Assembly (NCBI RefSeq): GCF_014898055.3
Contig: NW_023601212.1
Coordinates: forward strand, 30,554,329 to 30,618,328
Origin: Talpa occidentalis
Lineage: Eukaryota; Chordata; Mammalia; Eulipotyphla; Talpidae
Length of the DNA stretch: 64,000 nt
Direction of reading: 5' to 3'
The notes below the pieces were generated by a model that searched no databases, was not told the origin of the DNA, and saw nothing but the letters and a program-made list of their open reading frames with translations. This document shows positions 47,471 through 59,449 of the stretch, in pieces (positions within the stretch are counted from its first letter, which is position 1; the number at the start of each line of letters is the position of its first letter). The translations under genes were made by a program, and so were the position numbers.

Positions 47471-50035
47471 ACTGTTTTATTACTAACAGAGAACTCTTCC
47501 TTCATTTGCAAAAATATAATTCAATCTCTGTTATTTGTTCACCAAGTGATTCTGAATCCATTTACTTATCATTAGCCAAGGAGTTCTGAAGGCTTCTCTT
47601 TCTGTATTTCAAATCTGTAAAGAATGGAATTTGATTTAGGGTTGTTTGAGCCCAGTTTCAAGACAAATTATTCTGTCAGCTAATAGATCAGAAATAACAT
47701 GAGATTTACATTTTCTGTATCACTAGCAAATTCATCCAGCGCTGTACCTATACATTCTTTCCCTTCTAATATGATTTCTTTTCTGATTTTTTTTTTCATT
47801 CTTTAGAAGTATTCTGTACTTGACCTATCTAGAGTTCTGAAATGGGATTTCATTTCCCTCGGAGGTTTATTTTCTCAGCTGAAGCCACACAGACAACTTT
47901 AACTTTGTATTTTTATCAGGCCTCATTCACAGTGTGTTGACACAGTAGTTGATGGGCTGGTTCCTAGATTGATGACCAGTGGTTGGTAAAATGCTGTATT
48001 TCTAAAAATACATAATTGAGAGATCAATCAATACAATTGTGCACACCTGAAAGAGAATTCAGCTGGCCCATCGGCACCAGTGGCTGATGAGGGGGTGGCT
48101 TTCTCCTGGGCAGCTGCATGCTAGGAATAGGACAACGCTTGGTCAAGAAGAACCAGAGATGCAATCCATTGCACTCTAGAGCAGACTGAGACATTACTGA
48201 AATCAATGCAAACTGTGTCAGTGCCGAAGGGGTTGAGGGAGAGAGAATGGGGATAGGATTGTGGTTGAATGTATGGAATTTCCTTTCCTTAAAGAGACAC
48301 ACTGACTGCACAGAGCGTGGAGGAGGACACTAAGTAAAAGTGACTACTAGTTCAAAGGTGTCGGTCCTGACACCAGGAGACACCGTTAGTTGGCAAGGCA
48401 GTTTTCTAGAAGGAGCAGTAAGGTGCATCTTAGGGTGGATGAAGGATAAGCACAGATCTAGGCAAAGGGTCCCTGCACAGGACAGTGCACTGGGTACACT
48501 GCTGGGGGCTGGTTGTCTTATACTTGGAATCACCACGGGGCTTTGGGAAACCTCCATTATTTCACCTTCTTCCTCTGTGACTTCATCTGAGACAGTTGTG
48601 CTACAGCATAAGGTGAAGCCATTTCAAAGCAACGAGTCTTTCAGTAAAAAAGAACAGTGCATTTTAAGATAAGAAAGATAAAAGTCTCCCCTTTCCCATC
48701 ATCCAGCCCAATATTTCTTGCCCTTCTGGTCCTCACCAGCCATGTGGAATTCCACTGGGAGCTGTAAAAGGCAAAGGGGGGGTGCTCACTCTCCCACCTG
48801 CCTACTTGTCTTGTGCAGCTGTTCCAGAAGCTGCCCTGTGGCTAGTCAGGGATGCCATAAGAAGCCACCCAGCACAATCCATGTGATTTATCTGTCACCT
48901 GGCTCCCACTCTGCTGTCCCTTTCTCCACGACCCAAACAGTTTTAAGACTCAGACTCACGATTTGTTCATTACAGCTGGCAAAAGTGAGCAAGATGAAAT
49001 TAAAATGTTTCCCCAGCACACACCATTTTAATTCCATTCAATAGATTATCCTGACATATTTACTCACGGCCATGTCTGTCTTAGTATCATCCACGGAAAA
49101 GTATAAATTAAAATTTTAAATTAAAAGCAGAGAGTCTGGGGAGCTTGATATCTTTTTGAAGAATGGAACAAGTCAGCCACAGGCTCCTAGCATGAGCACC
49201 GTGGGAGCTAAGACTCTGGCACAGCAGAAATTACAGCCCACAGAGTTCCCTGCAAATACCGTCCTACATATAATGTAAGGGATCATGGGATCCCAAAGAC
49301 AGGCAAACCTCAAGGTCATTCTTCTTTCTCCAGAATTGTGCATAAACAAACCCCTCCCCTTTGGGCTTCAGGTGAAGCATAACAGAAACTGCTAGAAGAC
49401 TGATTTATTTATAAAACCAAAAAGTATGCTGAGAATTGATTCGCTTTTATCCTATCTCTGGGATTTTTGTGCAACGTACTAGTTAAGAGAGAAATAATTT
49501 ATTAAGAGGTATAGGGGTTCCAGTCCAAATGACAAGCCTTTAATTTGCTAAACTCTTGACCCTTCAAGAACATCAGTTTTCTCAATGGAAACAGCATTTT
49601 AAAAATCACAGACTATGGAGAGCACAGTAAGTAGTCAACACGTGTTTGCCAACATAATTTTGTACCTAGATAAAACTAAAGAACCATGCTATCCCAAACC
49701 CTATAATAATTTAGACTTTCTCTTAGTGCTCATTTTCAAATGTATGCATACGCCAGTTACAAAGTTTAGAACATGAAATAGGTTATCTACTTCAAAGAGG
49801 TAATCTTTGAATCCCAATCCTCAGACCATGTTGTCTAAACTGTTAAGTAGAGATTGTGTGTAGTTAAGTGACTGTGACTTTATGAACAATGAGTTTGCTT
49901 GATTCATCTCATGCCAAGCTGAACAGGCCACACATCTGAATGCAACCTTATTATGAGCTTTGAAAAGCAAACCCCCCCTAATGAGAGAGAAGGGTAGGAA
50001 TAGAGGGAGGAGGAGGGCTGGGGAGTGATATTAGT
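47471..50035. other. Unique intron
   Basis: A 2.5-kb stretch, the longest here without a named mobile element. Nothing gene-like: frames to 110 codons at 48340-48672 and 108 at 48718-49044 have no domain. Could hold conserved elements. Confidence 0.5.
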
Positions 50036-50042
50036 ATTTCTC

Positions 50043-50312
50043 TACCCTTTTTTTTTTAATGTACTTATTCACACAAGAACCAGGGTACAGGCCAGATGTG
50101 CAGGAGAGTGAGAGGATTCATCAGAGAAAGTGGGGAGCAGAACAGGCAGACTGACTGAAATACACTGCTGAGGGGATCAGTGGGCGATACAGGAGAGGTC
50201 TGCCCCACAAGGTGGATATTTCCCCAGCCGGCTGGGATCGAACTCATGCTGCAGAGGCTGTGGACAGCTTCACAGAGTGGCGCTTGACCGCCTGGGCCAC
50301 CAGAGAGGCCCC
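50043..50312 (-). mobile_element. tRNA-headed SINE
   Basis: Antisense, tail (ACCAGGGTACAGGCCAG type) at the left. Head end CACCAGAGAGGCCC. Short flank ATTTCTC on both sides suggests a TSD. Confidence 0.9.
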
Positions 50313-50320
50313 ATTTCTCC

Positions 50321-50874
50321 ATTCTTATAAGCTCTTCTCCTGTACAATGCCAACTCCAGCAGTTTAAAAATATGCATTATATATTTTTAATAAGCCAATC
50401 ATCTTTCCCAGAAGAGTGGCTTATTTTATATAGATTATGCAAACTATTAAAAAATTCAATAGAAGGTAGGTTAAAAAAAAATCAAAACAAAAAACAACTC
50501 TTTCCTTGAAGGGTCCAGAGAGATTCCCTCGGGGAACAAGAGTTACAAAATGAACTTCACAAAAGCTCTCTGGACTCTGGGCAATCTGGGTTCTCCAGTT
50601 CCAGCCAAGAGATCTGTTGCTTTCAGTTTATATCATCACGAATTCTGGGCCACAAGGTGCCAGTCTGGGGGGAAGAGGGTATTTCATATCTGGGATTCTT
50701 TGGTTTGCTCGAGGGAACCAGAAGAATGGGAAGTCTGTGCAGCAAGCCACCTGAATTTCTCTGGTCTTTCTCATTTTACTCATATGTTGAAGAAAGGGCA
50801 GAAACACATATTCCATATAATCCAAAAGTGTGCAATACACTGAGGTGGGCTGAGCTTATGGATCCTTGTGGAAA
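50321..50874. other. Unique intron
   Basis: No gene recognised. Confidence 0.5.
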
Positions 50875-50882
50875 GGATCATT

Positions 50883-51106
50883 AAGGGGCCTCCCTGGTGG
50901 CCTATGGTTTAAGTCTCAGCACTATCACCACTATGGCCTGAGTTTGATGCCCATTCAGGGAGCTACCCACATAGTGCAGCAGACCTCTCCTGTCTTGCCC
51001 CTGCTCCCCTCAGCAGTGTATTTCAGTACATCTGCCTGTTCTGCTCCTCAATCTGTCTCTGGTGAATCCTCTCACCCTCCGCAGCTCTGGCCTACACCCC
51101 AGTTCT

Positions 51107-51149
<43 letters not shown>
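50883..51149 (+). mobile_element. SINE with CA-repeat tail
   Basis: Head GGCCTCCCTGGTGGCCTATG of the divergent subfamily (TTTAAGTCTCAGCACTATCA). The tail is an extended CA run instead of TAAA units. TSD GGATCATT (50875-50882) and GGATCGTT (51150-51157). Confidence 0.88.
51110..51149. repeat. (CA)n microsatellite at a SINE 3' end
   Basis: About 20 CA units fill the place of the SINE tail between TTCTTCTA and the right TSD. Confidence 0.93.
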
Positions 51150-51152
<3 letters not shown>

Positions 51153-51255
51153 TCGTTCCATGAAAACTTGCTCCTGAGGGTTTGAAAGGTAAGCCATGAA
51201 AGACTAATTAGCTATCATAATGTGGGAAGGCTGATTCTCTATCTCATGGATTTTA

Positions 51256-51527
51256 TTTTATTTTTTTTAAGATTTATTTATTTATTTATGCAAGCATTGG
51301 GTACAGTCAGAAGCACAGGAGGGTGAGAGAATTCACCAGAGACAGAGCAGGGAACAGAATAGGCAGACCGACGAAATACACTGCTAAGAGGAGCAGCAGG
51401 CGTGGCAGGAGAGGTCTGTCGCACCATGTGGGACTCTCACCGGCAGCCGGGGATTGAACTGGCACTGCAGAGGCTGTGGCAGGTTTGCAGCCCAGCGCTC
51501 AACCACTGCGCCACCAGGGGATGCCCA
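51256..51527 (-). mobile_element. tRNA-headed SINE with TSD
   Basis: Antisense copy. TSD TCTATCTCATGGATTTTA at 51238-51255 and 51528-51545, exact 18 bp. Head end CCACCAGGGGATGCC. Confidence 0.95.
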
Positions 51528-51545
51528 TCTATCTCATGGATTTTA

Positions 51546-53170
51546 AATACATAAATGGAGAGGATGAAGGAGAGAAGTGAGTACATTGAAGAAGAATAAA
51601 TCCTGAGATTGGTTGGAAAGTTTTATTATTTACTTCCTACCTTTCAGCTGATGAATGTATGTCTTGATTGTGTTGTGCTCAGGTGAACACTGAATATAAT
51701 CATGCACTTCCTGAGCACACATTGACTACCTGTTCTTGTTATTCTTTTGACAATTCCTCTGTAACACTTCATTACCTGGTACTCAACAGATCTGTTGTCA
51801 GTTCTCTTAAAATGTGACCTTATACTGTCCTTGACACCATGCAGTCCTGGCCTTCCTACTCTCCCCATATACACACCTCAACTAGCACAAGTCCTAGTGA
51901 GGCCACATGTGCGGGACAAAGACTCCTTCCACTCAAATTAACTGAAGGAAAGCAAGCAGAGTCTGGTTAAGTTAAGCCCTAGGGGATTCCAGCAGAGTGG
52001 AGAATTACTCCTGTCTCAGTTCATTATAATGAATAATAAAGAGATACTTACATGTGCCTTTTGGTAAATTATTCATCTTGTGCACTGAGGAATCAGGGCA
52101 GTAATACGTAAGGGAGACAACGGGTACTTGTGGGTTCCTATAAATACTCCACCTATAGCATTTCCAAAGGCCCATCCCCTATCCTCATTAAGGATTGAAG
52201 TCGTTAGGGATCTTGGAAAAAAAGAGGCTTAAATCAGATACTTTCCCTCCCTTTTGTCTCTGTATGTGCAGCTCCCCATAAAGCTGGGGATGTTTATAAC
52301 ATATTTGTAATTTTATTGTAGTTTCAAAGTCACTTAAGCAACCTGAAGAGCTTAGCGGGACCTCCACTTTGCGTTCTGCAGCCATCCTCAGGAGGTAATT
52401 AGGAGAATGAGAATTGTTTGCAAACCAATAAAACTCCTTGAGGACCCTCCATCCTGCACATTCACATATAGCCCTGATCTCTCTCTTCTAAGGGTAGACC
52501 CACAGGCTTCCCAAAGGAGAGAACATACTTAACTTGGTTCCTCCCTGTTTCATACCTGTTTATGCTGAGAACAAAACATTCCCAGGTGTTTTTGAAAACC
52601 TTTACCAAGAATTTTTCCATCACTATGTTTCAGGGTCAAGGAACATGGGTCATGAGAGATCCTAGGCGTTAGATCTCACTCGTTCTAGAAATACAAGATT
52701 TTGTTTTTTCTAGGTCTTCACTTGTCAAGTTTTAGAAAATAAACAGTCCTACTTGTCATTTGTCCTGTTGGTTCTTCTAACCATTCATACCTACTAACTA
52801 AAAGGATAATATAATTAACCCTAAATGCTGCCTTTTGCCCAAGACACTTGTCCTTATTCCTGAGAGTGGTGTCATCCTTCCTTATACTGGGGACAGTTAA
52901 TTACCTGCTTACAAATTTACCTTTTTATTAAAGAACACAGGCAAAATTCAAAGCTGAGACTCATAAATAAAATAAAGCAAGAATATGCAAAATGTTAGAA
53001 TGGATGACAATGATTATGATGATGAAATAGTCACATATAGGGATGTTGGAGAGCAAAGGGACTCTTCCTGTACCCGTTTGTGTTCTTTATGAATTGGACA
53101 AGTGATCATGATGGCATTAGTTGGTTAAGCAAAGGAAAAATCAATTTAATAACATATATATGGAGAATTT
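51546..53170. other. Unique intron
   Basis: No gene; a few AT-rich stretches. No repeat named. Confidence 0.5.
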
Positions 53171-53188
53171 AAAACTATAACAGAACAG

Positions 53189-53550
53189 GGCCTCCCCGGT
53201 GGCGCAGCGGTTGAGCGCTGGGTTGCGAAGCTGCCCGCGGCCTCTGCCGCGCCGGTTCGATCCCCGGCTGCTCCCTGGCCACCGGAGGAGGGTCCCACAT
53301 GGCGCGCAGACCTCTCCTGCCGCCCGCTGCTCCCCTCAGCAGTGTACTTCGGTCCTTCTGCCTGCTCTGCTCCCTGCTCTGGCTCTGGTGAATTCTCTCA
53401 CCCTCCTGCGCTTCTGACTGTACCCAGTGCTTGTATAAACAAACAAACAAACAAATAAATAAATAAATAAAACATGCCTCTATTTAAAAAAAAAAAAAAA
53501 AAACTTAAAAAAAAAAAAATCTTTAAAAAAAAAAAAATAAAATAAAAAAT
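53189..53550 (+). mobile_element. Near-consensus young SINE, long A-rich tail
   Basis: The best-preserved copy. Pol III A box TGGCGCAGCGG at 53200-53210 and B box GGTTCGATCCC at 53254-53264. Tail is (AAAC)n(AAAT)n followed by three long A runs. TSD AAAACTATAACAGAACAG at 53171-53188 and 53551-53568, exact 18 bp. Confidence 0.97.
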
Positions 53551-53568
53551 AAAACTATAACAGAACAG

Positions 53569-53869
53569 ACTGGGGATTTTATCCTGAGCTTAGGAACCTT
53601 GGACATCAAGGGGATTTCATATGATGGAAAAGGAAGGATTTACCCATAATTATTCTTAGAAAGAGAGAGAACAAGTTCACTGATAAAGCTACAACTGGAT
53701 GACACCCCCCTCCACCCCCAACTACATTGTTCAGGCCTATTCTGGGTACATTATTTGGAAAAGCTTATCTGACCATTTTGGGGAAACTGACTCTAGAAGG
53801 AGAAAGAGGTTTGATAAGTGGGACTAGGTGGGGCAACAGACATCCAAAAATGTCTACCTGACTATTCTC
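53569..53869. other. Unique spacer between two SINEs
   Basis: No recognised element in this short intron stretch. Confidence 0.5.
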
Positions 53870-53882
53870 AAAACCCAGGGGA

Positions 53883-54182
53883 AGGCCTCCCCGGGTGGCA
53901 CAGTGGTTGAGCTCTGGGCTGCGAAGCTGTCCACAGCCTCTGCAGTACCGGTTCAATCCCTGGCCTCCAGTGAGGGTACCACATGGAGCGCAGACCTCTC
54001 CTGCCACCCACTGTTCTTTTTAGCAGTATACTTGGGTCCTTCTGCTTGTTCTGCTCCCTGCTCTGGCTCTGGTGAATTCTCTTACCCTCCCTCACTTCTG
54101 ACTGTACCCAGTGCTTGTATAAATTAAAAAAATAATAAATAAAAAAAAAACACAAAAAACAAAAAAAAAAACTTCTGTTAAA
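53883..54182 (+). mobile_element. tRNA-headed SINE with TSD
   Basis: Head GGCCTCCCCGGGTGGCACAG, B box GGTTCAATCCC. TSD AAAACCCAGGGGA at 53870-53882 and 54183-54195, exact. Same orientation as the copy 330 bp upstream. Confidence 0.95.
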
Positions 54183-54297
54183 AAAACCCAGGGGAGAAAC
54201 CCAGAATGACTGCTCTGAAAGTAGCAAAAATCAAGAAACTGAACAAGGCCTTCTCCAACCAACAAGAGGCACTATTTAACTGTTCAAAGAACTCTAG

Positions 54298-55209
54298 AGC
54301 TGATGAGACTCAACAAAAACAAAGAAAATAATCCAGTCAAAAAATGGGCAAAAGAGCTAAAAAGCAACTTCTCCGAAGAGGAAATGCAAATGGCCAACAG
54401 GCATATGAAAAAAATGTTCAACATCACTTGTAATCAGGGAAATGAAAATCAAAACTACCATGAGATACCATTTTACACCAGTGAGAATGGCACATATTAA
54501 AAAAAACTAGCAACAACAAATGCTGGTGAGGTTGTGGAGAAAAGGGAACTCTCCTGCACTGCTCGTGGGAGTGCAAACTGGTCCAACCACTATGGAGAGC
54601 TGTGTGGAGATTTCTTGACCTACTAAACATAGAGCTTCCATATGATCCAGCAATTCCACTCCTAGGTATTTACCCAAAGGACACAGAAACATCAATTCCA
54701 AAGGTCACATGCACCCCTATGTTTATAGCAGCACTATTTACAATAGCTAAGCTATGGAAACAACCCAAATGCCCCAAAACAGATGACTGGATCAAGAAGA
54801 TGTGGTACCTATACACAATGGAATATTACTCACCAACCAAAAAAGATAAACACATGCAGTTTGCAGCAACATGGATGGAGCTAGAAGGGATCATGCTCAA
54901 CAAAATAAGTCAGAAAGAAAAAGAAAAACACCGGATGGTCTCACTCATAGCAGGAATTTAGAAAACCTAAATAAGAGACCAGGAAAAAGACTAATCAATA
55001 CAAAGTAAAAATCAAAATCAACAAGCAACTATAAACCAGAGACACACTGGGGGGGGGCGCATGGGAGAGGAGCGGGGAAAGGAAGGACTAGAGTCAAAAT
55101 AAGGGGGGGCGCAATTGTATGGGGAATATAACCAAAATGAAAATGCATACATTGTGCAAAGATGAAAAATGATGTAAGAATTACATAAAATAAAATATAT
55201 ATATAAAAA
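54298..55209 (+). mobile_element. 5'-truncated young L1 with TSD
   Basis: TSD AAAGAACTCTAG at 54286-54297 and 55210-55221. Starts in the ORF2 C-terminal region (CTGATGAGACTCAACAAAAA) and ends past a 3' UTR with a G-rich tract (55048-55055) and a short AT-rich tail. Not inverted. Confidence 0.95.
54303..54961 (+). pseudogene. L1 ORF2 C-terminal fragment, frameshifted
   Basis: The frame is lost at two A runs: A7 near 54410 (others have A6) and A8 at 54499-54506 (17.4 kb copy has A7). The last 119 codons ([12 protein letters not shown] to VSLIAGI) are open and end at 54961. Confidence 0.88.
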
Positions 55210-55221
55210 AAAGAACTCTAG

Positions 55222-57058
55222 GTTTCTGAATTTCACTCACATTCCAATGGAGGCTGGGGAAAATATGAGCAGTACTATTTTCAAAGGGGACTGGGTGAAG
55301 AGTGTCCTCAGTTGTTCATGGGGAAAAATCACACTTTGTTGCGGCCTTTGGATATGGGGAACTACGCTTCAGACAGGAAGGAACACTTACCAAAAATCAT
55401 TTAGGAATCTACAGGGAGAATTTTTCCATCCATGTAGCCTCACCTTTTGATGACTTGTCAAAACAACAATCTTAAATTTTCTCAGAAGCAGAGTTGGGCC
55501 CACAAACTGAATAGTAATTAGACAGCCGAGGCACCAAGAGGCGTGGTCTCTATAATTCTGTAAAGCTTCACTCTATTGCTTTTTTCCTTCCTTCCTCCTT
55601 TCCTTCTATCCCCCTCCATACTTTCCAGTACTCCTTACTCTCTCTCCACCCACTCCCTATTAACAATTTACCCTAGGGCCTTCCTTTATCTCTGCAATCC
55701 ACGTCTATCCTTTTCCAATTGACCAGTATTATGAAAACCTATATTGTAAGCATTCAAGAAGTATATGGGTAAAGAGACTTCTTCAAAGTGTTTAGATAAA
55801 GCAGACAAGCTCTGACAAAGCTAGATAATAAACCAGGCCAGGAGGTTTTTCCTTGAAGGAATCTAATTAAGAACAAAGGCAGCCATACATTAGCATTCTC
55901 CTCAAGGCATGGCATTCACCTCTGAAGAAATTGTATTCTTGTAAATCCAAGAGAAACTGTAGTGTCAGAGCAATGAGGGGGAGCAGGAGCAGAAAGAGCT
56001 AGACAGGCTTGTATGTTTCTGTGGGTGGAAGGGCCATCCAGGGAACAGAAATTCAAAAGCATTTGAAACAGGAAGTGCTCGAATTTGGAGGAAGCTCAGC
56101 CAGGTCCAACAGATGGCCAGGGAGGAAACCTGGCATCATTCAAGGCTGAACTTTTTTGGCAGAGGGATAGCCCCAGTGAATAATCAGATTTATTTTGTTT
56201 GCTATTCTTTAAATGGAAAATTGGCCAGTTTGAGTTGCTGATCTCTTGTCAAAGAGGAAATGTCACTCTAAATCCACGTGTACACTCCAAGAGACCCAAG
56301 GTAGAAAGACTCATGTCTTATAAAATTAATTAATTTCCAAGACATCTTTTGGTAAATTTGAGGGGCATGACTGGCTGCTTTTTACAATAAAATTCATTTG
56401 ATTTTTAAGATCATAAAACTTGTGAGTTAAAATTTTCATTTTATATAGGCCATTAAGAAAGTTTATGAAAAGAAGTTTATTAAACGAACTAACGTTAATG
56501 TGGAATAATTGGGGTTTTTCATAGATCTTCTTCCATTGAATAGCCATCTACCACTCTAAAAGCCCACGTGCTTGTAACACAAAAATCCAGTGATTTTTTT
56601 TTCTATGGTAAGCCTTTATGAAGATGAAGAAAATTACACTGTTCTTTCTAAATCATTGCATTTTGAGGTCAAGCTTTTCCACTTAGCATCTTTAAGTAAA
56701 TGGTTATTCGTTTGTCAGTTCCCATGTGTTTTATAAACAGCATCCTCCAAAAAGAGGCCAGACTTGAAAGGACATTCATAATAAAAACAATTAAAAACCT
56801 TGTGGTCTAATTTTTGTGATACCTACAAATATGACTGCATGAATGTGTGCTTACATCACTGCTCTACTGTGTTTATAGATAAAACAAAATTTAGCTACAT
56901 ACTTGAGTGATTTCACTCAAATACTTTATACACAGACACACACAAACACACACTGCATACCTCTAATTTCATTCCCCACTACCAAATGGAATATTTAATT
57001 CTGTACTTAAGTATATCTGGATTAACAGAATGCTTAAACACTGCTATTTGATATCATA
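55222..57058. other. Unique intron
   Basis: No gene. 56150-56540 has no repeat signature and several AATTAATTAA-type words; a possible conserved element. 56930-56958 holds short CACA runs. Confidence 0.45.
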
Positions 57059-59449
57059 TTGAAGGTTGTTGTAAGAGCAATTATGCCAATAAAATGGTAT
57101 GAAAGGCACCCAGAGTGAAAAGGAAGAATTAAAACTGTCTCTCTGCAGATGACACAATCTTATGTAAAGGGAACTCTAGGAACACACTAAAAACCATTAG
57201 GATGAATAAACAAGTTTAGCCAGGTTGCAGAATATGAGATCAATACAGAAAAATCAATTGCATTTCTATACACTTGCCACATAAAATCTTTAAAAGAAAT
57301 TAAGAAAACAATTCAATTTACAGTAACATTAAAATATTTTAAACCAAATTTAACAAAAGAATTGTGAAACTTATACACTAAAGACTAAAATCCTATTGAA
57401 AGAATAAAAGAAGACTTAAATCAATAGAAAGGCATCCTATGTTCATGAATTGGAAGATGTAATATCATCAAGATGACAATATTCTCCAAATTGATCTATG
57501 ATTCATTTAAATCAGTGTCAAAATTCAATCTGAATTTTTTGAAGAAATTAACCATCTGATCTTTAAGTTCATATGAAAATTCAAGAGACCCAAAATAACC
57601 AAACAATGGAGAAAGAAGGATGTAATAAGTTGAAAGACTCATACTTTCCAATTTCAAAGCTTATACCAAGCTTTGGTAATAAAGGCAGAAGAAGTACTGG
57701 CTTAAGGATAACCATGAAATACAATTCAAATTTCAGAAATTAACTCTCACATTTATGGCCAGTTGATTTTTTGCAAGAATGCTAGAACAACTTAATGAGG
57801 GAAAAAACAAATAGCCTTTTGAATAAATGATGTCAGAACAAGTGACTGTCCACATGCAGTAAGCTGTACCTCCACCTCATACCATATACCATAATTCACT
57901 CAAAAATGAATCAAAGAACTAAATGGAAAACCTAGAATTCTTAGAAGAAAATCTAGGTGCAAAACGTCGCAACCTTGGATTAGGCAATAGATTCTTAGAT
58001 GTGATACTGTTATAGAGCAACCCCGATATTAAACGGGTTCCTGGCTGTGGGTCCTCACCCGCGCGCTTTAAAGGGACTTATGAATACCCTACTACAGACA
58101 CACGCAAAAGGGTTAATAAAAGGTTTATTTACAAGAGAAAAAGAAATAAGGAAAATGTACAACTCAGGGAGAAAATAGGGAAATAAAGTCTTTAATGCGT
58201 CCTACCCGATCCGACGACCTGGAAACCCAAAGTCACTCTCAGAGCTGGCCGGACGCTGCGAGCTGGCCGAGAGCCCAAAAATGGAGAGCCCCCCAAAGCC
58301 CACGTGTCTGCCTTTTGTATCCACCTGGCTGCTTAACCCCACCCTCAGGTCCCAGCCACCTTCCCTTTGGTGGTGATGGGATTTGGAGTTCCCAGTGTCT
58401 TTGGCTTTGACCTGGGGTGGGAGTGGAGTCCACAAAGCCTATATGGAATTTGCTTTGGGACATCCTTTTCCCCCTAACAATACCAGAAGCATAAGCAACA
58501 AGTGAAAAAATAGATCTAAAGGACTTCATCAAAATTAAAATTTTTTGGAGTTCAAAGAACACAATCCAGAAATTCAAAAGAAAACCACAGCATGTGAAAA
58601 TACATTTGCAAATCTTCTATCTAGGAAGTGAGTTCTTCCTAGAAAATGTAAAGAACTCTTACAACTCAACAACGTGTTTGCATTACATAAGTAAAAGTCA
58701 AGACCATAATTAAATACTATTTCATACCCACTGGGGTGGTTATAATTTTAAATAAGACAGAAAAGGAAAATAAAAGAGGAAATATGTATTGGTGAAGATG
58801 TGGAGAAATTGGAATCCTCATGCATTGCTGGTGGCAATGTAAAATGAGACAGTTGCTTTGGAAAACTGTCTGGCAGTTTCTCAAAAGGTTAAATGCGAGC
58901 TACCTTATGAACCCGAAATCCTATTAGAGACATAGATATATATTAAGAGATACGAAACCATTTGTCCACGCAGAAACTTGTAGATGATGTTCATGTAGCA
59001 TTATTCATCAAAGAGAGGAAGTAGAGACCACCCAAAGTCCATTAAATATAATGTAAAACAATAGTATTCAGTCATAAAAGAATGAAGTATTAATAGATGT
59101 TTGAATATGAATAAATTTTGAAAACATGATGCCAGGGGGAAAAAGCCAGCCCATCTCAAACAACCACTTATTGGATGGCTTTATTTATATGTAATGTCCA
59201 GAATAGGTGAATCTAGAAAGACAGAATATAATACATTCCTTGCCAAGGATTTGGAGGGAAGGTTAGATGGAAATGGGGAATGACTGCTATTGGATATGGT
59301 GTTAATTTGGGAAATGGTGAAAATGTCCAAAAAACCGCATAGATAGTTGCGTAATTCTTTGAATATACTACAGAGCTTTTAAAGTGTATATGTTAAATGG
59401 GTGAATGATACCATCTGTGAAGTACATCTCCAGAAAGCTGTTTTTTAAA
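57059..59449 (+). mobile_element. Ancient L1, split by an LTR
   Basis: Old L1 from within ORF2 (TCTCTGCAGATGACACAATC) to the 3' UTR (TTAAATGGGTGAATGATACC near 59392). Many small lesions; no open frame. A 472-bp LTR interrupts it at 58008. Confidence 0.88.
58008..58479 (-). mobile_element. Solo LTR, ERV class I-like, within an L1
   Basis: Minus strand: starts TGTTAGGGGGAAAAGG and ends TTGCTCTATAACA, 472 bp, with AATAAA at 58124-58129. TSD ATAC at 58004-58007 and 58480-58483, inside the L1. The 4-bp duplication and TGTTAGG start are shared with the LTR at 13549. No viral gene is present. Confidence 0.92.

Noticed and set aside
53189..53270. tRNA-like sequence with A and B boxes
   Set aside because: It is the promoter head of a SINE, continuous with a SINE body, tail and TSD, not a tRNA gene.
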